A DNA stretch of 64,000 bases from Roseicitreum antarcticum (GTDB lineage Bacteria > Pseudomonadota > Alphaproteobacteria > Rhodobacterales > Rhodobacteraceae): NCBI RefSeq assembly GCF_014681765.1, contig NZ_CP061498.1, forward strand, positions 3,113,501-3,177,500. Direction: 5' to 3'. This document shows positions 27,280 to 38,582 of this stretch, piece after piece. Under the pieces are notes generated by a model. It was not told the origin of the DNA. It saw nothing but the letters and a program-made list of their open reading frames with translations, and searched no databases. Numbering within the stretch: the stretch's first letter is position 1; every line of letters begins with the position of its first letter. A program made the translations under genes and the position numbers.

Positions 27280-28619
27280 CGCGCAAGATTTTCGGGACGG
27301 ACGGGGTCCGGGGCCAGGCCAACAGCTTTCCGATGGATATCCAGACTGTGCTAAAACTGGGGGCTGCTGCGGGACGGTTTTTCCGGCGCGACGGGCTGAA
27401 CCGCCACCGCGTCGTGATTGGCAAGGATACGCGGCTGTCGGGCTATATGCTGGAAAACGCGCTGACCGCGGGTCTGACATCGACCGGGATGAATGTGCTG
27501 CTGCTGGGCCCGGTGCCGACGCCTGCGGTGGGGTTCCTGACGCGGTCGATGCGGGCGGATCTGGGCATCATGATTTCGGCCAGTCATAACCCGCATCAGG
27601 ACAACGGCATCAAGTTTTTCGGCCCCGACGGGTTCAAACTGTCCGACCATGCCGAGGCAGAGATCGAGGCCAGCCTGAATGCCACCATCACGCCCGCGCA
27701 ACCCGCCAATATCGGCCGGGCGAAACGCATCGAGGACGGGCGCGGCAGATACGTCGAATATGCCAAGACGACCTTTCCACGCGGGCTGAAACTGTCGGGC
27801 CTGAAGGTGGTGATCGACTGCGCCAATGGTGCCGCCTACAAGGCCGCACCCGAGGTGTTGTGGGAACTGGGTGCCGATGTCACCGCCATGGGCGTGGCCC
27901 CGGATGGGACGAACATCAACCTTGACTGCGGCTCGACACACCCCGAAGCGGCCGCGCAAAAGGTGCGCGAGGTCGGCGCCGATCTGGGCATCTGCCTCGA
28001 CGGCGACGCTGACCGCGTGATCTTGATCGACGAACTGGGCCGCATCGCCGATGGCGATCAGATCATGGCATTGTTCGCCCGCCGCTGGGCCGAAGAGGGG
28101 CGGTTGCGCGACGGCGTTCTGGTGTCCACCGTCATGTCGAACCTGGGGCTGGAACATTATCTGCACGGGCATGGCCTGCGGCTGGAACGCACCTCGGTCG
28201 GCGACCGCTATGTGGTGGAACGGATGCGGCAGGGGGGCTGGAACCTCGGCGGTGAGCAATCGGGACACATCGTGATGACCGATTACGCGACGACCGGCGA
28301 CGGGCTGATCGCGGCCTTGCAGTTCATGGCGGCGATGGCCACGACCGGGCTGCCGGCCTCCATGCTCGCGCGCAGCTTTGAGCCAGTGCCGCAAAAGCTG
28401 GAGAATCTGCGGTACGCGGCCGGTGTTGACCTGCTGGGCCGGGCGCATGTGCAGCGCGCGATAGCCGACGCCGAGTCGCGTTTGCAGGGGCAGGGACGCT
28501 TGCTGATCCGGCGGTCGGGCACCGAACCACTGATCCGCGTCATGGCGGAATGCGAAGACCCGCAACTGCTGGACGATACCGTCGCGGGTGTGATCGCCGC
28601 GATGAAAGCGCCCGCCTGA
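27276..28619 (+). CDS. glmM: Phosphoglucosamine mutase
   Basis: 447 residues, normal length. [11 protein letters not shown] opens the protein; the catalytic phosphoserine loop is [18 protein letters not shown] (Ser103), the metal loop DGDADRV, the sugar loop GEQSGHIV and the C-terminal phosphate loop [12 protein letters not shown]. It converts glucosamine-6-P to glucosamine-1-P for UDP-GlcNAc, hence peptidoglycan and LPS synthesis. The start overlaps the folP stop. The 214-bp gap after it contains two hairpins (CCGCTG/CAGCGG and GCCGCCC/GGGCGGC at 28661-28679) but no T-run. Confidence 0.97.
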   Translation: MTRKIFGTDGVRGQANSFPMDIQTVLKLGAAAGRFFRRDGLNRHRVVIGKDTRLSGYMLENALTAGLTSTGMNVLLLGPVPTPAVGFLTRSMRADLGIMISASHNPHQDNGIKFFGPDGFKLSDHAEAEIEASLNATITPAQPANIGRAKRIEDGRGRYVEYAKTTFPRGLKLSGLKVVIDCANGAAYKAAPEVLWELGADVTAMGVAPDGTNINLDCGSTHPEAAAQKVREVGADLGICLDGDADRVILIDELGRIADGDQIMALFARRWAEEGRLRDGVLVSTVMSNLGLEHYLHGHGLRLERTSVGDRYVVERMRQGGWNLGGEQSGHIVMTDYATTGDGLIAALQFMAAMATTGLPASMLARSFEPVPQKLENLRYAAGVDLLGRAHVQRAIADAESRLQGQGRLLIRRSGTEPLIRVMAECEDPQLLDDTVAGVIAAMKAPA

Positions 28620-28833
28620 TGCACGGCCTGCGGCCCACCCTGCACCGCTGAAACAGCGGCGCCGCCCTTGCCGGGCGGCACACGATTTTGCGGTCGCCTG
28701 CGGCGACTCTGATTTGGTGGCTGGTGCAACCTTTGCGCGGTCGGGCGGCGGCAAAGCAACGTCGCGGCTTTTCACCATGCGAAATGGGCGCTAAACACCG
28801 CCAAACCCTGCCGACAGCCGAAGGATATGCCGC

Positions 28834-31659
28834 ATGCCGATGGAAAAGACATTTGACGCGAATGCCGCCGAAAGCCGCATTGCCGCAGCCTGGGACAGCG
28901 TGGGCGCTTTCGCTGCCGGGCGGAATGCGCGCGATGGGGCCGACAGCTTCAGCATCATGATCCCGCCGCCCAATGTCACCGGCAGCCTGCATATGGGGCA
29001 CGCGTTCAACAATACGCTTCAGGATATCCTGGTGCGCTGGCACCGGATGCGCGGCTTCGATACGCTGTGGCAGCCGGGGCAGGACCATGCGGGTATCGCC
29101 ACGCAAATGGTGGTCGAACGCGAACTGGCGAAGGCGGGCCAGCGCCGCACCGATTTCAGCCGGGAAGAATTCACGGCGAAGATCTGGGAATGGAAGGCGC
29201 AGTCGGGCGGCACCATCATCAACCAGCTCAAACGGCTGGGCGCCAGCTGCGATTGGTCGCGCAACGCCTTCACCATGTCTGGCGCGCCAGGGGCCCCAGC
29301 GGGCGAGGATGGCAATTTCCACGATGCCGTCATCAAGGTTTTCGTGGAAATGTATAACAAGGGCCTGATCTATCGCGGCAAGCGGTTGGTCAACTGGGAC
29401 CCGCATTTCGAAACGGCGATTTCCGACCTTGAAGTTGAGAATGTGGAAGTTGATGGCCAGTTCTGGCATTTCAAATACCCACTGGCGGGCGGCGAAACCT
29501 ATACCTATGTCGAACGCGACGCCGACGGGAACGTGGTGCTTGAAGAGGTGCGCGACTACATCGCCATTGCCACCACGCGACCTGAAACCATGCTGGGCGA
29601 TGGCGCGGTGGCAGTGCATCCCGATGATCCGCGCTATGCGCCCATCGTTGGCAAGATGGTGCATCTGCCGCTGTGCGACCGGCTGATCCCGATCATCACC
29701 GACGAATATCCTGATCCTGATTTCGGATCGGGCGCGGTGAAGATCACCGGCGCGCATGATTTCAACGACTATGCCGTTGCAAAACGTGGCAATATTCCGT
29801 GCTATCGCCTAATGGACACCCGCGGCGCGCTGCGGTCGGATGGTGGCGATTATGACGCGGCTCCCGCCCGCGCCAAGGAAATCGCATCAGGCAGCACGAC
29901 GACCGAGGCTGAGGTTGATGCCCTCAACCTCGTGCCAGCCAAGTATCGTGGGATGGACCGCTTTGACGCGCGCGCCGCCGTGGTCGCCGATATCGACGCG
30001 TTGGGCCTGATGATCGCGGTTGAGGATAAGAAGATCATGCAGCCTTTCGGTGACCGCTCGAAGGTGGTGATCGAGCCGATGCTCACGGACCAGTGGTTTG
30101 TGGATACGTTGCAAATTGTACAGCCCGCCATCGACGCGGTGCGCGACGGCCGGACGCAAATCCTGCCCGAACAGCATGAGAAAGTGTATTTCCACTGGCT
30201 GGAGAATATCGAGCCCTGGTGCATCAGTCGCCAGTTGTGGTGGGGGCACCAGATCCCCGTCTGGTACGATGCCGAGGGCAAGCAATATTGCGCCGCCACC
30301 GAGGCCGAGGCGCAAGCCATGGCGGGCGGCAGCGCCCTGACGCGCGACCCCGATGTGCTGGACACTTGGTTCTCATCCGGGCTCTGGCCGATCGGCACTT
30401 TGGGTTGGCCGGAACAAACCCCCGAACTGCAACGCTATTTCCCGACATCGGTGCTGATTACCGGGTTCGACATCATCTTCTTCTGGGTGGCCCGGATGAT
30501 GATGATGCAGTTGGCGGTGGTCAATCAAGAGCCCTTCCACACTGTCTATGTCCACGCCCTTGTCCGTGATGAAAAGGGCAAGAAAATGTCGAAATCGCTG
30601 GGCAATGTCCTCGACCCGCTGGATCTGATCGACCAGTTCGGCGCCGATGCGGTGCGCTTTACCCTGACCGCCATGGCGGCGATGGGACGCGACCTGAAGC
30701 TTTCCACCGCGCGGATCGAAGGTTACCGGAATTTCGGCACAAAACTGTGGAACGCGACACGGTTTGCCGAAATGAACGGGGTTTTTGCTGATGATGTGCC
30801 GCAAACCGCCACGATCCCGGCGGCGGACGACTTCCATACGGTCAACCAATGGATCATTGGCGAGACTGCCAAGGTCCGGGTCGAAGTAGATGCGGCGTTG
30901 GAAAGCTACCGCTTCAACGACGCGGCGAATGCGCTTTACGCCTTCGTCTGGGGCAAGGTCTGCGATTGGTACGTAGAATTTGCCAAACCGCTTCTGGCCG
31001 ATGAATCAACGGCTTCCGAGACGAAGCTGGTGATGCGTTGGGTGCTGGACCAATGCTATATCCTGCTGCACCCGATCATGCCGTTCGTCACCGAGGAGCT
31101 TTGGGGCCAGACCGGCGCGCGCGCCAAGATGCTGGTGCACGCCGACTGGCCGACCTATGGCGCCGCGTACGTCAACCCTGATGCCGACCGCGAGATGAAC
31201 TGGGTGATCTCGTTGATCGAAGGCATCCGGTCTGCCCGGGCGCAGATGCGCGTGCCGATGGGGCTGAAACTGCCAATGTTGCAGGTTGATGGCGACGATG
31301 CAGCGGCACAGGCGCTGGCAAGCAATGCGGCCCTGGTGCAGCGGCTGGCGCGGATCGACAGCATCACGCCTGCCGCCGCAACGCCCAAGGGTGCGATCAC
31401 CGTGGCAGTGGAAGGCGCGACCTTTGCCCTGCCGCTGGAAGGGGTGATCGACATCGCCGCCGAACAGGGGCGGCTGTCGAAGTCGTTGGAAAAGCTGGAG
31501 AAAGAGCTTGGCGGCATCCGCGGCCGGCTGAACAACCCGAAATTCGTGGACAGCGCGCCCGAAGAAGTGGTGGCGGAAACCCGCGAGAAACTGGCGCTGG
31601 GCGAGGAAGAGGCCGGGCGCCTGTCCGAGGCATTGCGCCGTCTGGCCGAACTGGCCTGA
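28834..31659 (+). CDS. valS: Valine-tRNA ligase
   Basis: 941 residues, class I synthetase. HIGH motif as SLHMGHAFN (residues 51-59), editing (CP1) domain with [20 protein letters not shown], anticodon-binding helical domain, and a C-terminal coiled coil (residues about 880-941, [20 protein letters not shown]) that contacts tRNA. Cytoplasmic. Terminated by the strong 31710-31752 hairpin it shares with pnp. Nothing unusual. Confidence 0.98.
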   Translation: MPMEKTFDANAAESRIAAAWDSVGAFAAGRNARDGADSFSIMIPPPNVTGSLHMGHAFNNTLQDILVRWHRMRGFDTLWQPGQDHAGIATQMVVERELAKAGQRRTDFSREEFTAKIWEWKAQSGGTIINQLKRLGASCDWSRNAFTMSGAPGAPAGEDGNFHDAVIKVFVEMYNKGLIYRGKRLVNWDPHFETAISDLEVENVEVDGQFWHFKYPLAGGETYTYVERDADGNVVLEEVRDYIAIATTRPETMLGDGAVAVHPDDPRYAPIVGKMVHLPLCDRLIPIITDEYPDPDFGSGAVKITGAHDFNDYAVAKRGNIPCYRLMDTRGALRSDGGDYDAAPARAKEIASGSTTTEAEVDALNLVPAKYRGMDRFDARAAVVADIDALGLMIAVEDKKIMQPFGDRSKVVIEPMLTDQWFVDTLQIVQPAIDAVRDGRTQILPEQHEKVYFHWLENIEPWCISRQLWWGHQIPVWYDAEGKQYCAATEAEAQAMAGGSALTRDPDVLDTWFSSGLWPIGTLGWPEQTPELQRYFPTSVLITGFDIIFFWVARMMMMQLAVVNQEPFHTVYVHALVRDEKGKKMSKSLGNVLDPLDLIDQFGADAVRFTLTAMAAMGRDLKLSTARIEGYRNFGTKLWNATRFAEMNGVFADDVPQTATIPAADDFHTVNQWIIGETAKVRVEVDAALESYRFNDAANALYAFVWGKVCDWYVEFAKPLLADESTASETKLVMRWVLDQCYILLHPIMPFVTEELWGQTGARAKMLVHADWPTYGAAYVNPDADREMNWVISLIEGIRSARAQMRVPMGLKLPMLQVDGDDAAAQALASNAALVQRLARIDSITPAAATPKGAITVAVEGATFALPLEGVIDIAAEQGRLSKSLEKLEKELGGIRGRLNNPKFVDSAPEEVVAETREKLALGEEEAGRLSEALRRLAELA

Positions 31660-31709
31660 CCGGGCGCGCCGGGGGCGGCATTCAGCCCCCCCCGGCGCGC
31701 CAGCGACCC

Positions 31710-31752
31710 CATGAAAAACGCCCCGGTCATGATGACCGGGGCGTTTTTCATG
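31710..31752. terminator. Bidirectional terminator between valS and pnp
   Basis: A 43-bp near-perfect palindrome: 21-bp arms beginning CATGAAAAACGCCCCGG around a single central G. It contains an A-run on the left and T-run on the right, so it acts as an intrinsic terminator in both directions for the convergent valS and pnp transcripts. Confidence 0.95.
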
Positions 31753-31785
31753 TCGTCAGATCAGAGGCTTGCCCCTGGTCGGGCC

Positions 31786-33918
31786 TCAGCCCTCCATCTG
31801 CTCGGCGGTCAGTTCTTCGCCGGTTTCCTGGTTGACCATCTTCATGGCCAGCCGCACCTTGCCACGATCATCAAAGCCCAGCAGCTTTACCTTGACCTCT
31901 TGCCCTTCTTTCAGGGCGTCCGAGGGGTGGTTCAGCCGTTTGTTGGCGATCTGGCTCACATGAACCAACCCGTCGCGCTTGCCAAAGAAGTTCACGAAAG
32001 CGCCAAAATCGACCACTTTGACAACTTTGCCGGTGTAGATCTTGCCTTCTTCCGGCTCTGCCACGATCGAATAGATCATGTCATAGGCCTTCTTGATCGA
32101 TTCCGCGTCGCTCGATGCGATCTTGATCGTGCCGTCGTCGTTGATGTCGACCTTGGCGCCCGACAATTCCACGATCTCGCGGATGACCTTGCCGCCGGTA
32201 CCGATCACTTCGCGGATTTTATCGGTCGGCACCTGCATGGTTTCGATCTTCGGCGCATAGGCGCTGAAGCCTTGGGGCGCGGAAATCGCCTTGCTCATCT
32301 CGGCCAGGATATGCATCCGGCCGTCTTTGGCCTGGGCCAGCGCCTGTTCCATGATCTCGGGCGTGATGCCCGCAACCTTGATGTCCATTTGCAGGCTGGT
32401 GATGCCGTTTTCGGTACCCGCAACTTTGAAATCCATGTCGCCCAGGTGATCTTCGTCACCCAGAATGTCCGACAGGATCGCGAATTTGCCGTCATCTTCC
32501 AGGATCAGGCCCATTGCCACACCGGCGACCGGCGATTTCAGCGGCACGCCCGCATCCATCATCGACAGCGATGCACCGCAGACCGTCGCCATGGAGCTGG
32601 AGCCGTTGGATTCGGTGATCTCTGACACGATCCGCACGGTGTACGGGAAATCGGTTGCTGGCGGCAGCACCGCTTGCAGCGCGCGCCATGCCAGTTTGCC
32701 ATGCCCGATCTCACGACGACCCGGAGGGCCGAAGCGCCCGACTTCGCCCACCGAATACGGCGGGAAGTTGTAGTGCAGCAGGAAGTTCATCTTGCTGGTG
32801 CCGGTCAGCGCGTCGATGAACTGTTCGTCATCGCCGGTGCCCAGCGTTGTGACGACCAGCCCTTGGGTTTCCCCGCGCGTGAACAGCGCCGAGCCATGGG
32901 TGCGCGGCAGCACGCCGGTTTCGCTGACGATCGGGCGGATCGTCTTGGTGTCGCGGCCATCAATGCGCGGGGCGCCGTTGATGATGTCGCCGCGCAGGAT
33001 CGACGATTCCAGTTTCTTGAACGCCGCGCCCAGGTTTTCATCGGCCAGTTGTTCTTCGCTCAGCGCGGCCTTGACGGTGTCGCGCGCGGCGGAAATCGCG
33101 GTGGTGCGTTCTTGCTTGTCTTGCAATGCAAACGCGCCGCGCATCGCGTCCTCGCCTGCTGCTTTGACCGCAGCATAGATGTCGGTGTAATCCGGCGGGG
33201 TGAAGTCGAACGGCTCTTTCGCGGATTCCTCGGCGAAGTCCACGATCATGTCGATCACCGGCTGGATGGCGTCATGCGCGAATTTCACGGCGCCCAGCAT
33301 TTCGGTTTCCGACAGCTCATAGGCTTCGGATTCCACCATCATCACGGCGTTTTTCGTGCCGGCAACCACCAGATCCAGGCGTTGCTCGGGGTTTTCGCGC
33401 AGCTTCATCATGTCGTCGCATTCGGGGTTGAGGATGTATTCCCCATCCACAAAGCCCACGCGGCAGGCGGCAATCGGCCCCATGAAGGGCGCGCCGGAAA
33501 TCGTCAGCGCGGCCGATGCGGCGATCATTGCCAGCATGTCGGGTTCATTTACCAGATCGTGGCTCAGCACGGTGCAGATGATCAGGACTTCGTTCTTGAA
33601 CCCATCAACGAACAGCGGGCGGATCGGACGGTCGATCAGGCGCGAGGTCAGGGTTTCTTTTTCGCTGGGGCGCGCTTCGCGTTTGAAGAACCCGCCGGGC
33701 ACCTTGCCCGCAGCGTAATAGCGTTCTTGGTAATGCACGGTCAGCGGGAAGAAATCCTGCCCGGGCTTCACCGCTTTGGCATATGTCACGTTCGCCATGA
33801 CCGAGGTTTCACCCATCGTGGCGATGACCGAGCCGTCCGCCTGCCGTGCCACACGGCCGGTTTCCAGCGTCAGGGTCTCTTCGCCCCATTGGATAGATTT
33901 TTTCGTAACGTTAAACAT
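31786..33918 (-). CDS. pnp: Polyribonucleotide nucleotidyltransferase (PNPase)
   Basis: 710 residues. Two RNase PH domains (N-terminal half with [28 protein letters not shown]; second with [21 protein letters not shown]), then KH ([14 protein letters not shown]) and S1 ([26 protein letters not shown]) domains. A phosphorolytic 3'-5' exonuclease of the RNA degradosome; trimeric in the cytoplasm. In many bacteria pnp directly follows rpsO and its leader is cut by RNase III; here rpsO lies about 1.7 kb upstream on the same strand with a cation-efflux gene in between. Confidence 0.98.
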   Translation of the reverse strand: MFNVTKKSIQWGEETLTLETGRVARQADGSVIATMGETSVMANVTYAKAVKPGQDFFPLTVHYQERYYAAGKVPGGFFKREARPSEKETLTSRLIDRPIRPLFVDGFKNEVLIICTVLSHDLVNEPDMLAMIAASAALTISGAPFMGPIAACRVGFVDGEYILNPECDDMMKLRENPEQRLDLVVAGTKNAVMMVESEAYELSETEMLGAVKFAHDAIQPVIDMIVDFAEESAKEPFDFTPPDYTDIYAAVKAAGEDAMRGAFALQDKQERTTAISAARDTVKAALSEEQLADENLGAAFKKLESSILRGDIINGAPRIDGRDTKTIRPIVSETGVLPRTHGSALFTRGETQGLVVTTLGTGDDEQFIDALTGTSKMNFLLHYNFPPYSVGEVGRFGPPGRREIGHGKLAWRALQAVLPPATDFPYTVRIVSEITESNGSSSMATVCGASLSMMDAGVPLKSPVAGVAMGLILEDDGKFAILSDILGDEDHLGDMDFKVAGTENGITSLQMDIKVAGITPEIMEQALAQAKDGRMHILAEMSKAISAPQGFSAYAPKIETMQVPTDKIREVIGTGGKVIREIVELSGAKVDINDDGTIKIASSDAESIKKAYDMIYSIVAEPEEGKIYTGKVVKVVDFGAFVNFFGKRDGLVHVSQIANKRLNHPSDALKEGQEVKVKLLGFDDRGKVRLAMKMVNQETGEELTAEQMEG

Positions 33919-34383
33919 TCATCGGTTCCCAAAAGAGGCGTCTGGTCGGCCCAGCCCTCTGTGATATGTAGCGGCCCCATTGCCGCCGACCCCATCCATC
34001 ATTCCCAAGGCGCCGGGGTCAGGGCGCCACGTCTCAGATAGGCGGGGGCATACATGAAAATGCCCCTTATGGGAAGAGACGGCGCGGCGCGCGGGTCGCG
34101 TGCTGAAAAGTGCTATTATGACCGCCATCAGCCACAACTGAACCTGAACTGATCAGGAAAAGCACGGCTGTTTCCCGCCCGCGCGCAGATCACGCGTCAG
34201 CATGGGTGCTCCGACCAGCACGTAGCGATGCCTGCGCCCACCGGGACAGGCGCGGGCGGCTTGCCGGGGGACAATCAGCCCCCATGGTGAAAGCTCACAC
34301 AGCATCGCGCGGAAAATGAACCTTACCCGCATAAAAGGCCGAAACTTTCCAGAGGAACGACCTTTTCACCATCCCGGCCCGCT
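33919..34383. other. Intergenic region upstream of pnp, 465 bp
   Basis: No protein-coding frame is credible. A GTGCT/AGCAC hairpin lies near 34207-34223 and a GGGGG/CCCCC pair near 34265-34285. It should contain the pnp promoter and leader on the minus strand. I looked for RNase P RNA, tmRNA, SRP RNA and 6S RNA signatures and did not find them. Confidence 0.5.
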
Positions 34384-35346
34384 CTAGGCAGGTGCTACGT
34401 CGATGCCCTGTGGCTTTGCCTTGTGGTCCGGTTCCACATGGATCGTGATGATCGCCTGCGGAATGGCGCCGATCAGCGCGGCCTCTACCCGGTCGCAGAC
34501 TTCATGCGCGTCATCGACGCGGGTGTCGCCCGGCACCACAAGGTGAAAGTCGATGAAGGTAACACTCCCTGCATGCCGGGTGCGCAGGTCATGCGCCTGC
34601 ACCGCGCCGGTGGCATGGGTGGCGATCACTTCCCGGATGGTGTCCAGTGTGTCTTCGGGCAGCGCCTCATCCATCAGCGCGCTCAGCGCACCCTGAACCA
34701 CGCGACCGCCCGACCACATGATATGCAGCGCCAGAAGGCCCGCCATCAGCGGGTCGAGGAACCACCAGCCGGTCATCAGCGCCAGCACCAGCCCCACCAT
34801 CACCCCGCCCGAGGTGATGACATCCGTCATCAGATGCCGCCCGTCGGCCGCCAGCGCGGGGGACAGCAGCGCGCGCCCGCGCGTGATCAGCACCCAGGCC
34901 CACACCGCGTTCAGCACGCTTGCCGCGCCGTTCACCGCCAGCCCCAGCACGGGGGCGGCCAAGCTGTGCGAGGTCATCAGGCCCACATAGGCCTCGCGCA
35001 AGATGACCAGCGCGGCCAGGATGATCAGCAGCCCACTCAGCGTTGCGCTGAAGAACTCCGCCTTGTGGTGGCCATAGGGATGCCCCGCGTCGGGCGGCTT
35101 GGCGGCCAGCCGCACCGCGATCAGCGCCGCCAGCGCAGTGACGACATTGACGATACTTTCCAGCGCATCCGACAGCAGCGCGATGGATCCCGTCAGCCAC
35201 CACGCCAGCGTCTTGAGGCCCAGCACCGCCGCGCCGACAATCAGGCTGCCGATGGCCAGTTTCAGCGCCGGGTTGATCGTGCCCGATGTGGCGTCCGGCG
35301 TCGCATTTGTCATGGCGGCGGCCCCCGTTTCCTGCGTCATCATCAT
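34384..35346 (-). CDS. Cation diffusion facilitator (CDF) family efflux transporter
   Basis: 320 residues with about six membrane helices. The metal-site motif SDALESIVNV in helix 2 and HPYGHHKAEFF after helix 3, followed by a second DGRHLMTDV in helix 5, fit the CDF signature (proton-driven export of Zn, Fe, Co or Cd). The C-terminal cytoplasmic domain (FIDFHLVVPGDTRVDDAHEVCDRVE) is the usual metal-sensing ferredoxin-like fold. Three successive ATGs (35346, 35343, 35340) and one at 35313 are possible starts; GGA at 8 nt supports 35346. The shared 47-bp element, copy B, lies directly upstream. Sits between rpsO and pnp. Confidence 0.9.
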   Translation of the reverse strand: MMMTQETGAAAMTNATPDATSGTINPALKLAIGSLIVGAAVLGLKTLAWWLTGSIALLSDALESIVNVVTALAALIAVRLAAKPPDAGHPYGHHKAEFFSATLSGLLIILAALVILREAYVGLMTSHSLAAPVLGLAVNGAASVLNAVWAWVLITRGRALLSPALAADGRHLMTDVITSGGVMVGLVLALMTGWWFLDPLMAGLLALHIMWSGGRVVQGALSALMDEALPEDTLDTIREVIATHATGAVQAHDLRTRHAGSVTFIDFHLVVPGDTRVDDAHEVCDRVEAALIGAIPQAIITIHVEPDHKAKPQGIDVAPA

Positions 35347-35374
35347 AGCAGCAATCCATCCGGACCCATAGCAG

Positions 35375-35421
35375 GCGTATGTATCAAACCCATACTGAAT
35401 CCATACCGTTTCCATATCGTG
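35375..35421. other. Shared intergenic element, copy B (11-bp phased repeats)
   Basis: GCGTATGTATCAAA followed by AACCCATACTG-like 11-bp units: the first overlaps the AA, then AATCCATACCG and TTTCCATATCG. It ends about 30 bp before the start codons of the cation-efflux gene (minus strand), so it lies in that promoter region. About 35 of 46 positions match copy A at 7602-7650. Confidence 0.75.
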
Positions 35422-35579
35422 AAAATTGACGAATTTCAGAAGGTTGACCCGGTTTGCACACTGGGGCGGAATTTGCCATCAACATATTCTTCAGACGCAA
35501 AACGCCCGCCGGTGGGGCGGGCGCTTCGGGTCCGTTCATCGGGCTCTGTCGCGTGGGTCGAGGCCCCGCGCAGATCGCC

Positions 35580-35849
35580 TTAGCGGCGGATGTTCAGCCG
35601 GGTAATCAGGTCTTTGTAGCGGGCTTCGTCCTTGCCGCGCACATAGTCCAACAGCTTGCGGCGCGTTGCCACCAGCTTCAGCAAGCCACGACGCGAGTGG
35701 TTGTCTTTCTTGTGCGTCTTGAAGTGCTCGGTCAGCGTGGTGATCCGGTTGGTCAGCACGGCAACTTGCACTTCGGGCGAGCCGGTGTCGCCTTCCTTCA
35801 GTGCGAACTCTTTGATAACGCGGTCTTTTTCAGCAGGCGTAATCGACAT
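35580..35849 (-). CDS. rpsO: 30S ribosomal protein S15
   Basis: 89 residues, exact family length. [16 protein letters not shown] start, then [33 protein letters not shown] and RRKLLDYV, all invariant S15 motifs binding 16S rRNA at the platform. Shine-Dalgarno AGGAG lies 7 nt before the ATG. A possible sigma-70 promoter (TTGTGC, 17 bp, CATAGG) lies about 60-100 bp upstream on the minus strand. Confidence 0.98.
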   Translation of the reverse strand: MSITPAEKDRVIKEFALKEGDTGSPEVQVAVLTNRITTLTEHFKTHKKDNHSRRGLLKLVATRRKLLDYVRGKDEARYKDLITRLNIRR

Positions 35850-36006
35850 CGGGGGTCTCCTGTCATGTCAAAAGGGTGAAGGCGCGGGCCGGGATGTCGT
35901 CCAGCAAGGCCTATGGAGCGGCATGTGCCAAAGCACAAGCAGCGTCTTTACGACAATACGGCGCGTTTGGAAAGGGCCGTTCGGCGGCCGTTTCACACCA
36001 TTGATT

Positions 36007-37692
36007 TCACTGCGCAATCCGGCGACGCAGCGCCTGTTTCGCCAGGTCGACTGATGGCTGATACTGCACCAGCGGCGGCTTGATTCCCTGCGCAAACAGC
36101 TGCACCCGCGTCGCATGATCGGTACAGGCCAGCACCACCGCAACGCCGTTCTTGCGGGCTTTGTGTACCATGCCCTCGATCAGGTTGGCCGCGCTGGAAT
36201 CGGTAAAGATCACTTCCGAGAAATCCAGGATCAACCCCCGGTTCTGCGCCGCGATTCGGTCCAGCACCGAGCTGATCGAGGCGACCGAGCCAAAGAAGAA
36301 CGCCCCCCGGATCTGATAGACAACGATATCGTGCTCGACCGCTAACCCATTGGCATCCCCATCATTTTCTGGCGGCGTCGAAGTATGGGCCCGCACTTCG
36401 ATGGCGCTGGACATGCGGTGGATGAACAGGACCGATCCCAGCGCGAAGCCCACCACGATTGCCTCTGTCAGGTCGCGGAAGATCGTCAGGAAGAAAGTGA
36501 CCAAAAGCACCGCCGCATCCCCGCGCGACGCGCGCAGAAGCGCGCGGATCGCCTCGCGCTCGATCATGTTCCAGGCAACGACGGCCAGCACCCCGGCAAG
36601 GGCTGCCAGCGGGATGAAACTGGCCAGCGGCGCTGCAACCAGCAAGAAGCAAAGGATAAATCCTGCGTGCAACATGCCTGCGACCGGGGTGATGCCGCCC
36701 GCGCGCACATTGGTCGCCGTGCGCGCGATGGTCCCGGTGACTGCCATGCCACCAAACAGCGCCGAAGCCATATTGGCCGCGCCCTGTGCCACCAGTTCCA
36801 TGTTGGAATTGTGTCGCCGTCCGGTCATGCCATCTGCCACGATCGCCGACAAAAGCGACTCGATGGCGCCCAGCAGCGTGAAGGCAATTGCGCTGGGCAG
36901 CACCGCGCCCAGCTTTTCAAGTGAGATTTCGGGCAGTCCCGGCAGGGGCAGATGCGACGGTAACTCCCCGAAAACGCTGCCGATTGTTGCCACGGGCAGG
37001 TCGCCCAGCATCGCCGCCAGCGTGATTGCGATGACCGCGACCAATAGCCCCGGCACCGCCGGCGCAAGCCGTTTCAGCACCACGATAATCGCCACGGTGC
37101 CCGCCGACAGCGCCAGCGTCGCGGGGTTCAGCGTCGGCAGGCTGGCCCAGATCACCGGCAACTTTTCCAACAACGGCCCGGGTTCCGGCGCGCCCAGGGT
37201 CAGGCCCAGGATCTCCTTGATCTGGCTGGCAAAAATGATGACAGCGATCCCGGCAGTAAACCCCACGGTGACCGGATAGGGCACGAATTTGATGTAGCTG
37301 CCCAGCCGCAACACCCCCAGGCCCGCCAGCATCACGCCCGACATCGCGGTGGCCAGGATCAGCCCGTCGATGCCGTGCAGGGCGACCGTCGTGGCCATCA
37401 GCACAATGAATGCCCCCGCCGGGCCACCGATCTGGTGGCGGCTGCCGCCCAGCAGTGAAACGAAGAAGCCACCGAAAATCGCAGTATAAAGCCCCATTTC
37501 CGGCGTGCCGCCCGCTGCGATCGCAATCGCCATCGACAAGGGCAGGGCCACAATGGCAACCGTCAGCGCCGCAATTGCATCGGCCCGCAGCCGCGCCGCA
37601 CCATAGCCTTCGCGCAATGCGAGAATCAGGGCGGGGATCAGCAGAGAATCATCGGGTGGACGGGCAGGCTCAGGCGGGGTGTTGCGTGGCAT
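36007..37692 (-). CDS. SulP/SLC26-family anion transporter with STAS domain
   Basis: 561 residues. The membrane part (about residues 30-420) has ten or more helices, with AIAAGGTPEMGLYTAIFGGFF, GPAGAFIVL and the MTGRRHNSNMELVAQG region typical of SulP. The C-terminal STAS domain (about 455-555) contains ILDFSEVIFTDSSAANLI. Members carry sulfate or bicarbonate, usually with Na+ or H+. A carbonic anhydrase gene lies 98 bp upstream on the same strand; that pairing favours bicarbonate (BicA-like) over sulfate. The upstream gap contains two ACATAT-type direct repeats (37730-37740 area). Substrate is inferred from context only. Confidence 0.9.
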   Translation of the reverse strand: MPRNTPPEPARPPDDSLLIPALILALREGYGAARLRADAIAALTVAIVALPLSMAIAIAAGGTPEMGLYTAIFGGFFVSLLGGSRHQIGGPAGAFIVLMATTVALHGIDGLILATAMSGVMLAGLGVLRLGSYIKFVPYPVTVGFTAGIAVIIFASQIKEILGLTLGAPEPGPLLEKLPVIWASLPTLNPATLALSAGTVAIIVVLKRLAPAVPGLLVAVIAITLAAMLGDLPVATIGSVFGELPSHLPLPGLPEISLEKLGAVLPSAIAFTLLGAIESLLSAIVADGMTGRRHNSNMELVAQGAANMASALFGGMAVTGTIARTATNVRAGGITPVAGMLHAGFILCFLLVAAPLASFIPLAALAGVLAVVAWNMIEREAIRALLRASRGDAAVLLVTFFLTIFRDLTEAIVVGFALGSVLFIHRMSSAIEVRAHTSTPPENDGDANGLAVEHDIVVYQIRGAFFFGSVASISSVLDRIAAQNRGLILDFSEVIFTDSSAANLIEGMVHKARKNGVAVVLACTDHATRVQLFAQGIKPPLVQYQPSVDLAKQALRRRIAQ

Positions 37693-37790
37693 GGCGAGGT
37701 CCGATCTGTTGATTCAGCACATATTTGCATGACACATATAGAAAGGGGAATGTAAACAGAGCAAAATTTTTATTGGCCGCCGGGCCGCGC

Positions 37791-38441
37791 CTAGACCTCG
37801 GAAAACTCCCCGATTTCGGGATCATAGACATGCAAGGCGCCGGGCCCGATGTCATGCCAGACCCCATGCAACGTCAGGTTGTCCGTAAGGACCGCACTCT
37901 CCACAAACGGGAACGACATAAGATTTTCTAATGAAATCAATACTGACTGCTGTTCCATCGCGCGCAGCCGGTCGGCGCGTGTATCCAGCTTCGAGGTGGC
38001 CTCATAACCGGGGCGCAGGATCTCCATCCAGCGCCCGACAAAGCTGCTTTGGGCCTCCAGATCCGGTGCAACACCGGCACACATATCGTGACACCCTTCG
38101 ACACCCCCGCAGTTTGAATGGCCAACCACGATAAGATGTGCAACCTTGAGATACCTGACTGCGTATTCCACGGCGGCAGAGGTGCCGTGGAAGTCACCGT
38201 CGGGGGAAAATGGGGGAACCAGATTGGCGATATTCCTGTGAATGAAAAACTCGCCCTGATCCGCGCCGAAGATCGCGGTAACATGCACACGGCTGTCGCA
38301 GCACGCGATGATCATGCTGCGCGGATGCTGTCCCTCCTGCGCGAGGTGGCGGAACCAGCTTTTATTTTCGGCAAATGTTGTCGCTTGCCATCCTTTGAAC
38401 CTATTTGCCAGATACGATGGCAGGCGGCGGGCGTGTTTCAT
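37791..38441 (-). CDS. Beta-class carbonic anhydrase
   Basis: 216 residues, cytoplasmic. Zinc ligands Cys48 (in ACCDSRV), His108 and Cys111 (in GHSNCGG), with the Asp49-Arg51 dyad, are intact, as are FFIHRNIANLVPP and TSAAVEYAVRYLKV. It interconverts CO2 and bicarbonate. The SulP transporter follows 98 bp downstream on the same strand, so the pair probably supplies bicarbonate to carboxylases or maintains pH. Confidence 0.95.
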   Translation of the reverse strand: MKHARRLPSYLANRFKGWQATTFAENKSWFRHLAQEGQHPRSMIIACCDSRVHVTAIFGADQGEFFIHRNIANLVPPFSPDGDFHGTSAAVEYAVRYLKVAHLIVVGHSNCGGVEGCHDMCAGVAPDLEAQSSFVGRWMEILRPGYEATSKLDTRADRLRAMEQQSVLISLENLMSFPFVESAVLTDNLTLHGVWHDIGPGALHVYDPEIGEFSEV

Positions 38442-38582
38442 GCGATGTGACCTGACTGAAAATACTCTTGTGCAGGTACGCTAATGTTGGATTAAATTCG
38501 AGGGGTTTTCGTCGTGGGCGGAAATGATTTGTTAGGGGGCGACGTGCATCTTGGGACGTGGGAATAAGGTGTAAAGGGTGAA

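Noticed and set aside
33919-34383. Structural RNA gene (RNase P, tmRNA, SRP or 6S)
   Set aside because: None of the conserved sequence blocks of these RNAs is present on either strand.
35890-35950. Sigma-54 promoter before rpsO
   Set aside because: TTGGCAC is present, but the -12 element does not match TTGC at the right distance.
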